A stretch of DNA of 20,747 nucleotides from an uncultured Clostridia bacterium (GCA_934630705.1 CAKTWP010000031.1:1-20747); one strand, 5' to 3'; positions 1-7,504 are shown, counted from the stretch's first letter. Made by a program: numbers and translations. Notes: generated by a model from the sequence alone, not told the origin.

Positions 1-55
1 CAAAGAATGGTTGTCCCCCGCAATGCTTTTACCGAATTGTTATAGGAGACAGACG

Positions 56-1282
56 ATGGCCAATATGTATGATTATCTGCTTTGGCGGGGGGACTTGAGC
101 TTTGATCAGTCCCCGCTTAACGAAGTGGATAATTTAATTCTCAGCTGGCTTTCTTATGCGGATTGGGGCGATGCAGTGCCTCCGCCCGGCGCGGGGGAGG
201 TGCTCCTATCCCAGGCTGTGAACCGGTTTCTGGAAACGCATCCCGGAGCGGATACCGCATCCAGGGCCTATTCCATCAACGCCCAGGTGACCGGCGGGGT
301 GATGGCGAGCCGGGCCGGCCGCCAGCCGCGGTTCGGGAGCATGCGGCTGTGCGGGTATGTGAATGAGATTGACCCGGAAGCGCAAAAGCAGTTTGCCGCG
401 GTCACGCTGCTGTGGGGCGCGTGGGCGTATGTGGCCTATCGGGGCACGGACAGCACCTTTACCGGCTGGCGGGAGGACTGCAACCTGAGCCTGTCCGAGG
501 CGGTGCCCTCCCAGGTGCGGGCTGCGGAATATCTGGCGCAGGTGCCCCAGCTTTCCGGGCGGCGGCTGTATATCGGCGGACATTCCAAGGGCGGCAATCT
601 GGCGGTATATGCCGGGGTGAAATGCGGACCGGAAATCGCCGGGCGGATCGACACGATTTTCAATAACGACGGCCCGGGCTTCACGGCGCATTTCGTCGCC
701 GGGGAGGATTACCGGCGGATGCAGCCCCGGATCAGAACCATTGTGCCGCAGGCGTCGGTGGTGGGGATGCTGCTGGAGCATACTGAGGATCACATCGTGG
801 TCAAAAGCGATCAGAACGGCGTTTTGCAGCACAACGGGGTGCATTGGCATGTGATGGGCACCCAGTTTGTGCGGGTGAAGGAGCGCACCAGCTCCAGCCA
901 GATGATCGACAAGACCATGCGCGAATGGCTGGGCGGGCTGGACGAGGAGCATCGACGGGCGTTCATCAACGCGCTGTTTAACATGCTGGACGCTACCGGG
1001 GCCACCCGCATTGAGGAGCTCAGCGCCGAGGGGTTGGGCGGGCTGCTGCGGGCCGTTCGGGCGCTGGGCGAGATGGGAGAAGAACAAAAGCGCATGCTGC
1101 TGCGGGCTGTGGTTTCCCTGATCCGTATCGGAAACCAGACCCTCTATCAATCTCTCCTGGAGCCGCCTGCGGGCCTGCTGCGGGAAGGCCGCAGGCGGTT
1201 AACTGAGCTGTTGGGAAAAACCGCGCGGGAGGAGACCCTTGAGCCCGAAGCCCCCTCCCGCGCCCGCCCGAAAACCAATTAA
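56..1282 (+). CDS. DUF2974 (Mbeg1-like) alpha/beta-hydrolase fold protein
   Basis: Predicted 408-residue cytoplasmic protein of the DUF2974 family, which has an alpha/beta-hydrolase (lipase-like) fold; the substrate is unknown. The N-terminus (MANMYDYLLWRGDLSF) is typical of the family. The nucleophile elbow is GGHSKGGN with Ser177; a conserved-looking FNNDGPGF follows with Asp205, and His263/His265 in GVHWHVMG are candidates for the catalytic base. There is no signal peptide or membrane helix. The C-terminal 100 or so residues are helical and end in a charged, Pro/Arg-rich tail. The ATG at 56 is chosen because AGGAGA lies at 44-49; an in-frame TTG at 11 has no ribosome binding site. It is upstream of hpf on the same strand but a weak terminator and a separate promoter lie between them. 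Family call is firm, enzymatic activity is inference. Confidence 0.85.
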   Translation: MANMYDYLLWRGDLSFDQSPLNEVDNLILSWLSYADWGDAVPPPGAGEVLLSQAVNRFLETHPGADTASRAYSINAQVTGGVMASRAGRQPRFGSMRLCGYVNEIDPEAQKQFAAVTLLWGAWAYVAYRGTDSTFTGWREDCNLSLSEAVPSQVRAAEYLAQVPQLSGRRLYIGGHSKGGNLAVYAGVKCGPEIAGRIDTIFNNDGPGFTAHFVAGEDYRRMQPRIRTIVPQASVVGMLLEHTEDHIVVKSDQNGVLQHNGVHWHVMGTQFVRVKERTSSSQMIDKTMREWLGGLDEEHRRAFINALFNMLDATGATRIEELSAEGLGGLLRAVRALGEMGEEQKRMLLRAVVSLIRIGNQTLYQSLLEPPAGLLREGRRRLTELLGKTAREETLEPEAPSRARPKTN

Positions 1283-1332
1283 AGAAGCGCCGGCATATCC
1301 GGCGGTTCCGTGTTTCTATGCAGAAAATTTGC

Positions 1333-1362
1333 GCACCCTGTCTACGCGGGATGCACTTTTTT
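1333..1362 (+). terminator. probable intrinsic terminator after the DUF2974 gene
   Basis: GCACCC at 1333-1338 pairs with GGGATGC at 1348-1354 (one bulged A) and is followed by a run of six T at 1357-1362. A second, tighter stem-loop lies just before it: CGCCGG at 1288-1293 and CCGGCG at 1299-1304 around a 5-nt loop, six bases after the stop codon but without a good T-run. One or both probably end the upstream transcript. Confidence 0.45.
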
Positions 1363-1381
1363 AGAAAACAGGTTGAGGCGG

Positions 1382-1408
1382 GCAGGAAATCCGGTTTGCT
1401 CGTCGAAT
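1382..1408 (+). promoter_or_regulatory. candidate sigma-H promoter of hpf
   Basis: GCAGGAAAT at 1382-1390 is followed after exactly 11 bases by GTCGAAT at 1402-1408. This fits the sigma-H consensus known from Bacillus subtilis (RNAGGAWWW, 11-12 bases, RNNGAAT) at every specified position. No convincing sigma-A promoter is visible in this gap. In B. subtilis hpf (yvyD) is known to be transcribed by sigma-H and sigma-B, which supports the call. Transcription would start near 1415, giving a leader of about 65 nt. Confidence 0.55.
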
Positions 1409-1439
1409 ATCCAAAAACATAAGAGAGGGAGAGAAAAAA

Positions 1440-1454
1440 GGCCGCCGGGCGGCC
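1440..1454 (+). promoter_or_regulatory. leader stem-loop ahead of the hpf ribosome binding site
   Basis: GGCCGC at 1440-1445 and GCGGCC at 1449-1454 form a perfect six-pair GC stem with a 3-nt loop. It ends 13 nt before the AGGAG at 1468-1472, so it leaves the ribosome binding site exposed. It may stabilise the mRNA; no regulatory role is shown. Confidence 0.4.
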
Positions 1455-1480
1455 AACATAACATGAGAGGAGTTGCCTTT

Positions 1481-2020
1481 ATGAAAACGACGATTACCGC
1501 GAAGAACATGGTTGTAACGCCGGGCATCACCAATCGAATCACCAAAAAAATCGCCACCATGGAGCGCTATCTCAAGCCGGACACGGAGATGTTTGTGCGG
1601 CTGCGCCGGGAGCGGGATGAACGCATTTGCGAAATCACGGTGCCCATGAACGGCGTGACGCTGCGGGCTGAATCCTCCAGCAAGGATAATCTGTTTATGG
1701 CTATTGACAGCGCCCTGGCGAAGCTGGAACGCCAGATTTTGCGCCATCGCACAAAGCTGGAAAAGCGGCTGCGGGAGGACGCAAATGTGGAGGAAACCCC
1801 CGAATTTATCGAGGATATTTCCGCCTATGGCACGGGAGAACGTCAGGTGGTGCGCACCAAGAGCTTCCCGGTTCGCCCCATGGCCGTGGAAGATGCGGCG
1901 CTGCAGATGGAACTGCTGGGCCACAGCTTCTTCGTCTTTGTGAATATTGAAACCGAGCGCACCAATGTACTTTATCTGCGCAAGGATGGCAACCTGGGTC
2001 TGCTGGTGCCCGAAGCGTAA
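1481..2020 (+). CDS. hpf: long-form ribosome hibernation promoting factor
   Basis: A 179-residue long-form HPF, which binds the 30S decoding region and dimerises 70S ribosomes into inactive 100S particles in stationary phase or stress. Residues 1-100 form the S30AE/YfiA beta-alpha-beta-beta-beta-alpha domain (MKTTITAKNMVVTPGITNRI at the start, basic helices at 78-100). A short acidic linker at 101-118 leads to the C-terminal dimerisation domain at 121-177, with the hallmark stretches VVRTKSFPVRPM, LQMELLGHSFFVF and YLRKDGNLGLL. Start at 1481 is preceded by AGGAG at 1468-1472; an in-frame ATG at 1463 lacks a ribosome binding site. Length matches the family (about 175-190). It has its own candidate sigma-H promoter and appears monocistronic. 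Confidence 0.95.
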   Translation: MKTTITAKNMVVTPGITNRITKKIATMERYLKPDTEMFVRLRRERDERICEITVPMNGVTLRAESSSKDNLFMAIDSALAKLERQILRHRTKLEKRLREDANVEETPEFIEDISAYGTGERQVVRTKSFPVRPMAVEDAALQMELLGHSFFVFVNIETERTNVLYLRKDGNLGLLVPEA

Positions 2021-2031
2021 AGGTTTTTATT

Positions 2032-2058
2032 GCGGGCGGGCGAAGAACGCCTGCCCGC
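2032..2058 (+). terminator. stem-loop directly after hpf
   Basis: GCGGGCGGGCG at 2032-2042 pairs with CGCCTGCCCGC at 2048-2058 (11 pairs including one G-T) around a 5-nt AAGAA loop, 12 nt after the hpf stop codon. There is no T-run behind it, so it may be a transcript-end stabiliser or a weak terminator working together with the next stem-loop. Confidence 0.5.
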
Positions 2059-2099
2059 GCCCGGTTCAAACTGATTGGGTAAAATAAGATCATATGATG

Positions 2100-2158
2100 A
2101 TGCGCCCCGGAGGAATGGGAAAACGGTTTGTCGTTTTCTTCCGTCCTCTGGGGCGCAT
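2100..2158. terminator. long stem-loop between convergent hpf and MFS genes
   Basis: A 59-bp imperfect inverted repeat. Outer arms ATGCGCCCC (2100-2108) and GGGGCGCAT (2150-2158) are perfect, GAGGA continues into TCCTC after one mismatch, and the inner arms GAAAACG and CGTTTTC pair around a 6-nt loop. TTGTTTAT follows on the plus side. It lies between two convergent genes, so it most likely terminates both transcripts. Its outer arms are repeated at 19364-19424. Confidence 0.65.
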
Positions 2159-2201
2159 TGTTTATATGAATAACAATTCGAGCGTATCCCTACGGCCTTT
2201 T

Positions 2202-3605
2202 TCATCCCCGCTGCCGGGCCTTGCGGCGCATGGCGCGGTGCGTGCGGCTGACCTCGTCCTGGGCTTCCACATCGGCAATGTCCTCATCCCGGGTGAAAGC
2301 GCGCCAGTGGAAAAGGCAGATGAAGGCCACGGAGCCCATGGTGACCGCCCGGGCCAGGGTGGTAAACTGGACGGAATAGGTGGGCATGCCCAGGAAGGAG
2401 AAGGTGGCGTCCCCGGTGATGCCGCTGATGGCGGTGCCCGTCATCAGGCCCAGGAAGGCAAACAGATTGCAGCCGATACTGTAAAAGGCGATGTGGGCAG
2501 TGGCGTTTTCCTCGGGCAGATTCATGTACAGCACGTTGGCATAGGACAGATTCATCCCCACCGCCATCAGATGCTGGGCAATGCACAGCGGCACATATAG
2601 ATACGCCCGCTCCGGCGTCATCAGAAAGAACAGCACTTCCGTTGGCACCCAGATCAGATTGGCGATGCCAAAGGTTTTGATCCAGGAATACCGCCGCAAA
2701 AGCCGCTGCCATACCCCCGACGTGAGCACCAGCACCACTGTGTATGCAACCGACATGGTGTTGATCAGCGTGTAGGAGAAATGCATGTGGTTCAGCAGAT
2801 GATAATTCCACAGGCCGTTGTTCAGATTGGAAATGAAATTCCAATAGAACATCAGCAGCATGCACAGCAAAAACTTGCGATAGCGAAACGGCAGGGTGAA
2901 GATCTGGTGCAGGCGGATGGGCCCACAGTCTGGCGTGGGATATTCCTTGGCGCAGGCCTGCATGCCCACGTCAATGAGCACCAGCACAAAGGCCAGATAT
3001 CGAAAGGCCAGAATCAGCGTATCCTGATAAGGCGATCCGGCTACCGCATCGGTGAGCACACCGGACAGCAGCAGCACCGCGCTGCTCATCACGGAGGAGA
3101 AAATCTGGTTCAGCGTGATATACCGGGTGCGGCGCTCGTTATCCTCGGGATAAAAGGCGTAAAACCAGGCGGTAATCCCCGGGCTGAACAGCGCGTAAAC
3201 GGAATAGGCCAGAAACAGAATGATGGTGAACCATAAAAGCCGCGCCTGCTCTCCCTCCACCAGCGCGGGCATGATGGTGGTGGCCAGAATATACATGGCA
3301 TAGAAATAGACTTTGGAAAGCAGCAGCACGCCCTTTTGCTTTTTGAACCTGCGCAGCACCATGGGAGAGAACACCGAAAAGCAGCTGGCGATATAGGGGA
3401 TAAAAGAAATAATGCCCACGCCGGTAATGGACATGCCGTACATGGACAAAAAGCCGGTATAAAAAATACCGGTGATGAACACGTTGTAAAACGCCGTCAT
3501 CAGGCCGCTGCCCAGGCTGATCAGCCGGCCCTTTGCGCTGTCGTCCTTGAGGTTGTAAATGTCCGAGAGCATCAGTCGGATCGCCTGGAAATCGATCTTT
3601 TTCAT
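2202..3605 (-). CDS. MFS transporter
   Basis: A 467-residue integral membrane protein with about 12 hydrophobic segments, best read as a major facilitator superfamily transporter. The N-terminus (MKKIDFQAIRLMLSDIYNLKDD) is cytoplasmic and followed by the first helix near residue 30; a basic loop (RRFKKQKG) sits between early helices, where MFS proteins have their conserved loop 2-3. A charged tail of about 30 residues ends the protein. The ATG at 3605 follows AGGAG with about 9 nt spacing on the minus strand; the open frame extends upstream but without a start signal. It has its own sigma-A promoter and is divergent from the DUF4965-type gene at 3778. Substrate is not evident; the neighbouring glutaminase A-like protein hints at uptake of an amide or saccharide compound, which is only inference. 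Confidence 0.8.
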   Translation of the reverse strand: MKKIDFQAIRLMLSDIYNLKDDSAKGRLISLGSGLMTAFYNVFITGIFYTGFLSMYGMSITGVGIISFIPYIASCFSVFSPMVLRRFKKQKGVLLLSKVYFYAMYILATTIMPALVEGEQARLLWFTIILFLAYSVYALFSPGITAWFYAFYPEDNERRTRYITLNQIFSSVMSSAVLLLSGVLTDAVAGSPYQDTLILAFRYLAFVLVLIDVGMQACAKEYPTPDCGPIRLHQIFTLPFRYRKFLLCMLLMFYWNFISNLNNGLWNYHLLNHMHFSYTLINTMSVAYTVVLVLTSGVWQRLLRRYSWIKTFGIANLIWVPTEVLFFLMTPERAYLYVPLCIAQHLMAVGMNLSYANVLYMNLPEENATAHIAFYSIGCNLFAFLGLMTGTAISGITGDATFSFLGMPTYSVQFTTLARAVTMGSVAFICLFHWRAFTRDEDIADVEAQDEVSRTHRAMRRKARQRG

Positions 3606-3651
3606 TGTGGCCAACTCCTGAAAGGAATTCGCATTTGTCGTATCCAGAGGC

Positions 3652-3680
3652 ATTGTATCATAGCGTCCCGGCAAAAGCAA
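3652..3680 (-). promoter_or_regulatory. sigma-A promoter of the MFS gene
   Basis: Reading the minus strand, TTGCTT (3680-3675), 17 bases, then TACAAT (3657-3652). The transcript would begin near 3645, about 40 nt ahead of the start codon. No equally good promoter is seen on the plus strand of this 172-bp divergent gap for the gene at 3778. Confidence 0.65.
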
Positions 3681-3777
3681 GGAGAATATTTTGCGCGGCG
3701 GCAGGGGAGCGCGCGGGGGTGTCGAAATATAAAGCACATAATACCGAATCTCAATTTCAAAAGGAGAGAATGCATCG

Positions 3778-5709
3778 ATGATGACCCGTCTGCCCGCCCT
3801 GCCCATGATTGCGCAGGATCCGTATTTTTCTGTCTGGATGCCCGCCGATACCCTTACCGCCGCCGACACCACCCATTGGTGCGGCGCATCCCAGCCCATG
3901 CACGGCACGCTGAAAATTGACGGCGTGGATTATCGCTTTCTGGGTCTGGGCAACGCGCCGGAAATGAAAACCCTGTCTCAGGAGGTGACCCCCACCGCCA
4001 CCATCGCCGTGCTGGAAGCGGCGGGTGTGGCGCTGACGGTGCGGTTCGTGTCCCCCCTGCTGCTGAGCGATCTGGAGCGGCTGTCCACCCCCATCACGCT
4101 GCTGGACGCGGAGGTCGCTTCCCGGGATGGCAAGACCCACAACGTGGAATTCACGCTGCAGCTGTCCGATAAAATGTGCTACGCCGGCGAAACCGCGCCG
4201 GACATGCTCTATCGCTGCATGCCCGTTGGCGGCCTGACGGTAGGCTTTCTGGGCCAGCGGCAGCAAAAGCTGCTGTGCCACAGCGGCGACCATATCACCA
4301 TCGACTGGGGCTATCTCTATCTGGCCACGGCAAAAGGCGAAGTGCTGCGTCAGGACGGGCTGGCACTGCGCCAAAGCGTTGTCTGCGGCGAAGCGCCTGT
4401 GGCCATCCGCGGCCTGCTGGCCTATGACGATGTGGCCTCCATCCTCTACTTCGGCCAGCCCTGCAAGGCCTGGTATGCCCGGGAGGGCAAGACCATGTTC
4501 CAGGCGCTGGCGGAAACCCAGGCGCAGTTTGACACGCTGCTGGAAAAATGCCGGGCGCTGGATGCGGAGCTGCTGGCGCAGGCGGGGAAAATCGGCGGCG
4601 AGAATTATCAGCTGATCGTGGCCGCGTCCTGGCGGCATACCCTGGCGGCCCATAAGCTCATTGCCGATCCCAAGGGCAAGCCGGTATTGCTGTCCAAGGA
4701 AAATGATTCCAACGGCTGCCTGGGCACCGTGGACGTGAGCTATCCCTCTACCCCCATTTTCCTGCGTTTCTGCCCCGAGCTGGTAAACGCGCTGTGCCGC
4801 CCGGTGCTGGAATTTGCAAAGATGGATGTGTGGGCCTATGATTTCGCGCCCCATGACGTGGGCAGGTATCCCATCGCGGGCGGCCAGGTGTACGGCGTGA
4901 AGGACCGGGATGAATTCCGCAATATAAAGGGCGCGCTCTATCCGCCCTATTATCTCTATCCCGCCTCTGCCGATCCCTACGAATTCAAGTTCCAGATGCC
5001 GGTGGAGGAATGCGGCAACATGCTGATTATGCTCTACACGGCCGTGCATTATGGCGCGTCCTGGGAGCTGATTCGGGAAAACCGGCCGCTGATGGACAAG
5101 TGGGTGAAGTATCTGGAGCAGTTTGGCCGGGATCCCGGCGAGCAGCTGTGCACCGATGATTTCGCCGGCCATCTGAACCACAATATCAACCTGGCCGCCA
5201 AGGCCATTGTGGGCATCGCCTGCTACGGCCGTATTCTGAATCTGCTGGGCGAGGACGGCACTCCCTGGGAGAAGGAAGCCAGGGATATGGCGCGGGATTG
5301 GCTGAACCGGGCCGTGAACGGCGAGAGCACCTACCTGACCTTTGATAAGCAGGGCTGGAGCATGAAATACAACCTGTGCTGGGATCGGGTGCTGGAGCTG
5401 GGGCTGCTGCCCCGGGAATTCTATCGCGCCGAGACCGACAGCTATCTGCCCCGGATCAATCCCTACGGCCTGCCGCTGGACAGCCGCAAGGATTATACCA
5501 AGAGCGACTGGATGGTCTGGTGCGCCGCCATGGCGGAAAATAAGCAGGTCTCCCATGCGATCATGGCCGCCATCGCCCGCTTTCTCAAGGAAAGCAGCAC
5601 CCGCGTGGCCTTCTCCGACTGGTATGATACCAAGACCGGCGATTATTGCCACTTTATCGCCCGCAGCGTTCAGGGCGGCCTGTATATGCCCTTCCTGATG
5701 AAAAAATAA
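3778..5709 (+). CDS. glutaminase A-like DUF5127/DUF4965/DUF1793 protein
   Basis: A 643-residue protein related to the glutaminase A (GtaA) family known from fungi and bacteria. The N-terminal half (about 1-285) is the beta-rich DUF5127-like domain, starting with PALPMIAQDPYFSVW, the usual opening of the family. The C-terminal half (about 290-640) is the all-alpha DUF4965/DUF1793 region with the hallmark KENDSNGCLGTVDVSYPS at 307-324, WAYDFAPHDVGRYP from 352, PVEECGN around 408-414 and CTDDFAGHLNHN near 458-469. No signal peptide is seen, whereas fungal enzymes are secreted, so this one probably acts in the cytoplasm. AGGAG at 3762-3766 serves an ATG at 3778 or 3781. The family is clear; that it hydrolyses glutamine is not, since bacterial members have been little tested. 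Divergent from an MFS transporter. Confidence 0.85.
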   Translation: MMTRLPALPMIAQDPYFSVWMPADTLTAADTTHWCGASQPMHGTLKIDGVDYRFLGLGNAPEMKTLSQEVTPTATIAVLEAAGVALTVRFVSPLLLSDLERLSTPITLLDAEVASRDGKTHNVEFTLQLSDKMCYAGETAPDMLYRCMPVGGLTVGFLGQRQQKLLCHSGDHITIDWGYLYLATAKGEVLRQDGLALRQSVVCGEAPVAIRGLLAYDDVASILYFGQPCKAWYAREGKTMFQALAETQAQFDTLLEKCRALDAELLAQAGKIGGENYQLIVAASWRHTLAAHKLIADPKGKPVLLSKENDSNGCLGTVDVSYPSTPIFLRFCPELVNALCRPVLEFAKMDVWAYDFAPHDVGRYPIAGGQVYGVKDRDEFRNIKGALYPPYYLYPASADPYEFKFQMPVEECGNMLIMLYTAVHYGASWELIRENRPLMDKWVKYLEQFGRDPGEQLCTDDFAGHLNHNINLAAKAIVGIACYGRILNLLGEDGTPWEKEARDMARDWLNRAVNGESTYLTFDKQGWSMKYNLCWDRVLELGLLPREFYRAETDSYLPRINPYGLPLDSRKDYTKSDWMVWCAAMAENKQVSHAIMAAIARFLKESSTRVAFSDWYDTKTGDYCHFIARSVQGGLYMPFLMKK

Positions 5710-5842
5710 TCGGGTGCGGAAGGGGGAAGCTGTCCCCTGCATATCATTTACAGCTTTTAGGATGAAAACGGCAGGAAAAGCAGAGGGCGCCGTCCAATAA
5801 AGCAGATATTCCGCATTTTGAACCACAAAGGAGGAAGAAACC

Positions 5843-6247
5843 ATGAAAAAGCTTCTGGCGCTGCTGCTGGCCCTGTGCCTGCTGGCGGTTCCCGCGATGG
5901 GGGAGATGGGCAGCGTGGACGAGGGCAATCCCCCGCTGGCCCCCGCCATTTTTCTCAAGGGCAACCCCGCCACCGGCTATGCCTGGACGGCGGAGGTGGA
6001 TGATGAAAAGGTCGTCACGGTTGTGAGTGAGTATTATCCCGATGAAACCGCGGCCCAGCAGGTGGGCGCGGGCGGGGAATACTGGTTCCGCTTTGACGGC
6101 GTGGCCGAAGGCGCAGCTATCATCACCCTTCGCTATGCCCGGGCCAATGCGGCCGATGAAAATGTGCCCACGCTGGTTTACCATGTAACCGTGGATGCAA
6201 ACCTGCATGTGTATATTTATCAGATGGAAGTGAATCCTGGCCTGTAA
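5843..6247 (+). CDS. secreted chagasin-like (I42) cysteine protease inhibitor
   Basis: A 134-residue protein with a signal peptide (MKK, hydrophobic 4-17, likely cleavage after AMG at 20). The rest matches the immunoglobulin-like chagasin/I42 family, which blocks papain-type proteases with three loops. The first loop motif NPATGYAW is at 41-48 (family NPTTGYxW) and the GxGG loop VGAGGEYWFRF at 74-84. The third, normally RPW after a LxY strand, reads LRYARAN at 97-102, so the tryptophan is missing. AAGGAGG at 5828-5834 gives a strong ribosome binding site. It is 133 bp after the DUF4965-type gene with no clear terminator or promoter between, so read-through is possible; an intrinsic terminator follows. 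The target protease is unknown. Confidence 0.8.
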   Translation: MKKLLALLLALCLLAVPAMGEMGSVDEGNPPLAPAIFLKGNPATGYAWTAEVDDEKVVTVVSEYYPDETAAQQVGAGGEYWFRFDGVAEGAAIITLRYARANAADENVPTLVYHVTVDANLHVYIYQMEVNPGL

Positions 6248-6273
6248 ACCGGGCATGATTCCGTCATCGCAAA

Positions 6274-6311
6274 CCGCGGCCGGGGCACAGCGCCCAGACC
6301 GCGGCTTTTTT
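6274..6311 (+). terminator. intrinsic terminator after the chagasin-like gene
   Basis: CCGCGG at 6274-6279 pairs with CCGCGG at 6299-6304, with an inner GGGC/GCCC stem, followed by six T at 6306-6311. It faces the end of the convergent GerMN gene. Confidence 0.8.
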
Positions 6312-6321
6312 GCATGGCCTT

Positions 6322-7368
6322 TCAATCGATTTCGATCACGCCGGGATAATAGGTCATAATTTCGGAATCCTGGTTCAGGAAAGTGGGCGCGGCGTCCTGG
6401 GGCGGCTGATATTCCTTGCCTTCCACCGCGAGTTTCACCTGCTTCACCCCCGGAAACTGGGCCGCCGTGAACAGCACGGCGCGCAGGGCCTGGGTGCCGT
6501 TTTCGCCCTGGGCGGCCTCCATAAATTCCTTGGTGAAATTGATGGTAACCACGCCGTTTTTCATGGTCACGCCCAGCAGCCCGCAGTTATCCGGCAGGGG
6601 CGAGGCAAGGCCGCTGTCGGGCTTGGGGCCCTTGGCCAGCTCCAGTACGGCGGTGGTCACATCCGCATCGGAATAGACCGTGCGGGTGACGGGCACCAGC
6701 ATGCGCCCGTTGGCGGAGGGAAAATACAGCCGCACCGCCTGCGCCCCGGCCCCGGCCATGGTTTCCACGCTTTCCAGGTTCAGGTTGGCACCGGTGAACA
6801 CCCCGGATACATCGGTGCCGTGGGTGAGCTTGCTGCGCTTTTGTCCGTCAAAGAGGAAGGAAACCTCCTCCACCGAATCGAACTGGCACAGGGTCTGGGC
6901 CACGGACTGAACCATCAGTGTTTCCTGCTCGGCGCTCTGGCAGTTCAGCGCCGCCTTGGAAAGATCCACCCGGGCCTTGCCGCCGGAGATGTCCAGGTCG
7001 ATGGTGGTGCCTTCGGGAACGGTGGTTTTCAGGCCCAGCCGGGCCGCCGCCAGATCATTCTGGCTGGAAGCCACCATCATGGCCAGCGTGGCCTTGGCGA
7101 TGCCGCCGGTTTTGGGAATTTGCCGCGTGACCGGCACCAGATAGCCCTCGCCATCCTGATAATAGACCACGGTGGGCTGGGTGTCCGCCGACGTCTCCAC
7201 GGCTTCCGTGCCGGCGGACACCGGGATCTGCGGCGCGGGTTCTTCGTGCTGGGTGGTCACGGCGTCGTCCTGCCGCAGCGCCAGCACCACCACCAGCGCA
7301 GACGCACACAAAATCAGCATCCGTTCCACATCAATCCGCCGGATATTCAGCTTCCATTTCCATTTCAT
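6322..7368 (-). CDS. membrane-anchored double GerMN-domain protein (GerM-like)
   Basis: A 348-residue protein with a basic N-terminus (MKWKWKLNIRR), one hydrophobic anchor at about 17-32, a polar acidic linker, and two GerMN domains at about 66-190 and 211-325. The two repeats share YLVPVTR and MLVPVTR at their starts. This is the architecture of B. subtilis GerM, a mother-cell lipoprotein needed for assembly of the SpoIIIA-SpoIIQ channel in sporulation. Here no lipobox is present: the only early Cys (21) follows LIL, which is not accepted by signal peptidase II, so the protein is probably an uncleaved anchor. The ATG at 7368 is chosen because GAAGGAG lies 12 nt upstream and the hydrophobic segment then sits correctly; the frame stays open further upstream. 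A possible sigma-E promoter lies at 7407-7435. Other GerMN proteins act in vegetative cells, so the sporulation role is inference. Confidence 0.85.
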   Translation of the reverse strand: MKWKWKLNIRRIDVERMLILCASALVVVLALRQDDAVTTQHEEPAPQIPVSAGTEAVETSADTQPTVVYYQDGEGYLVPVTRQIPKTGGIAKATLAMMVASSQNDLAAARLGLKTTVPEGTTIDLDISGGKARVDLSKAALNCQSAEQETLMVQSVAQTLCQFDSVEEVSFLFDGQKRSKLTHGTDVSGVFTGANLNLESVETMAGAGAQAVRLYFPSANGRMLVPVTRTVYSDADVTTAVLELAKGPKPDSGLASPLPDNCGLLGVTMKNGVVTINFTKEFMEAAQGENGTQALRAVLFTAAQFPGVKQVKLAVEGKEYQPPQDAAPTFLNQDSEIMTYYPGVIEID

Positions 7369-7406
7369 TTTGCATGCACACTCCTTCACCTTTGTCCTTG
7401 CGCCTA

Positions 7407-7435
7407 TGTGTATGAGAGCAAAGAGGAAAACATGC
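7407..7435 (-). promoter_or_regulatory. possible sigma-E promoter of the GerMN gene
   Basis: On the minus strand, GCATGTT (7435-7429), 14 bases, then CATACACA (7414-7407). The B. subtilis sigma-E consensus is KMATATT, 14 bases, CATACANT; one position differs in each element. The start would fall near 7400, about 30 nt before the start codon. No competing sigma-A promoter is seen in the gap. Short degenerate motifs can arise by chance. Confidence 0.4.
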
Positions 7436-7459
7436 AGGAAGCTTGCGGGGAAAACGAAA

Positions 7460-7504
7460 GCGCCCCGGCATGGAGAAGCGAAAGCTTCCTTCATGCCGGG
7501 ACGC
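7460..7504 (-). terminator. intrinsic terminator after the DUF1846 gene
   Basis: Arms CCCGGCATG (7464-7472) and CATGCCGGG (7492-7500) are perfect and extend to GCG/CGC after one mismatch; GAAGC/GCTTC close a GAAA tetraloop. On the minus strand it is followed by CTTTCGTTTT. It lies 26 bp past the stop of the DUF1846 gene. Confidence 0.75.

Noticed and set aside
11..55. Upstream in-frame extension of the DUF2974 protein from a TTG
   Set aside because: No ribosome binding site ahead of 11, while AGGAGA sits correctly before the ATG at 56 and family similarity begins there.
3757..5973. 738-codon minus-strand open frame opposite the glutaminase A-like gene
   Set aside because: The plus-strand protein matches a known family throughout, while this frame is low-complexity His/Gly/Ala/Gln-rich and unlike any protein. 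It arises from the high third-position G+C of the real gene.
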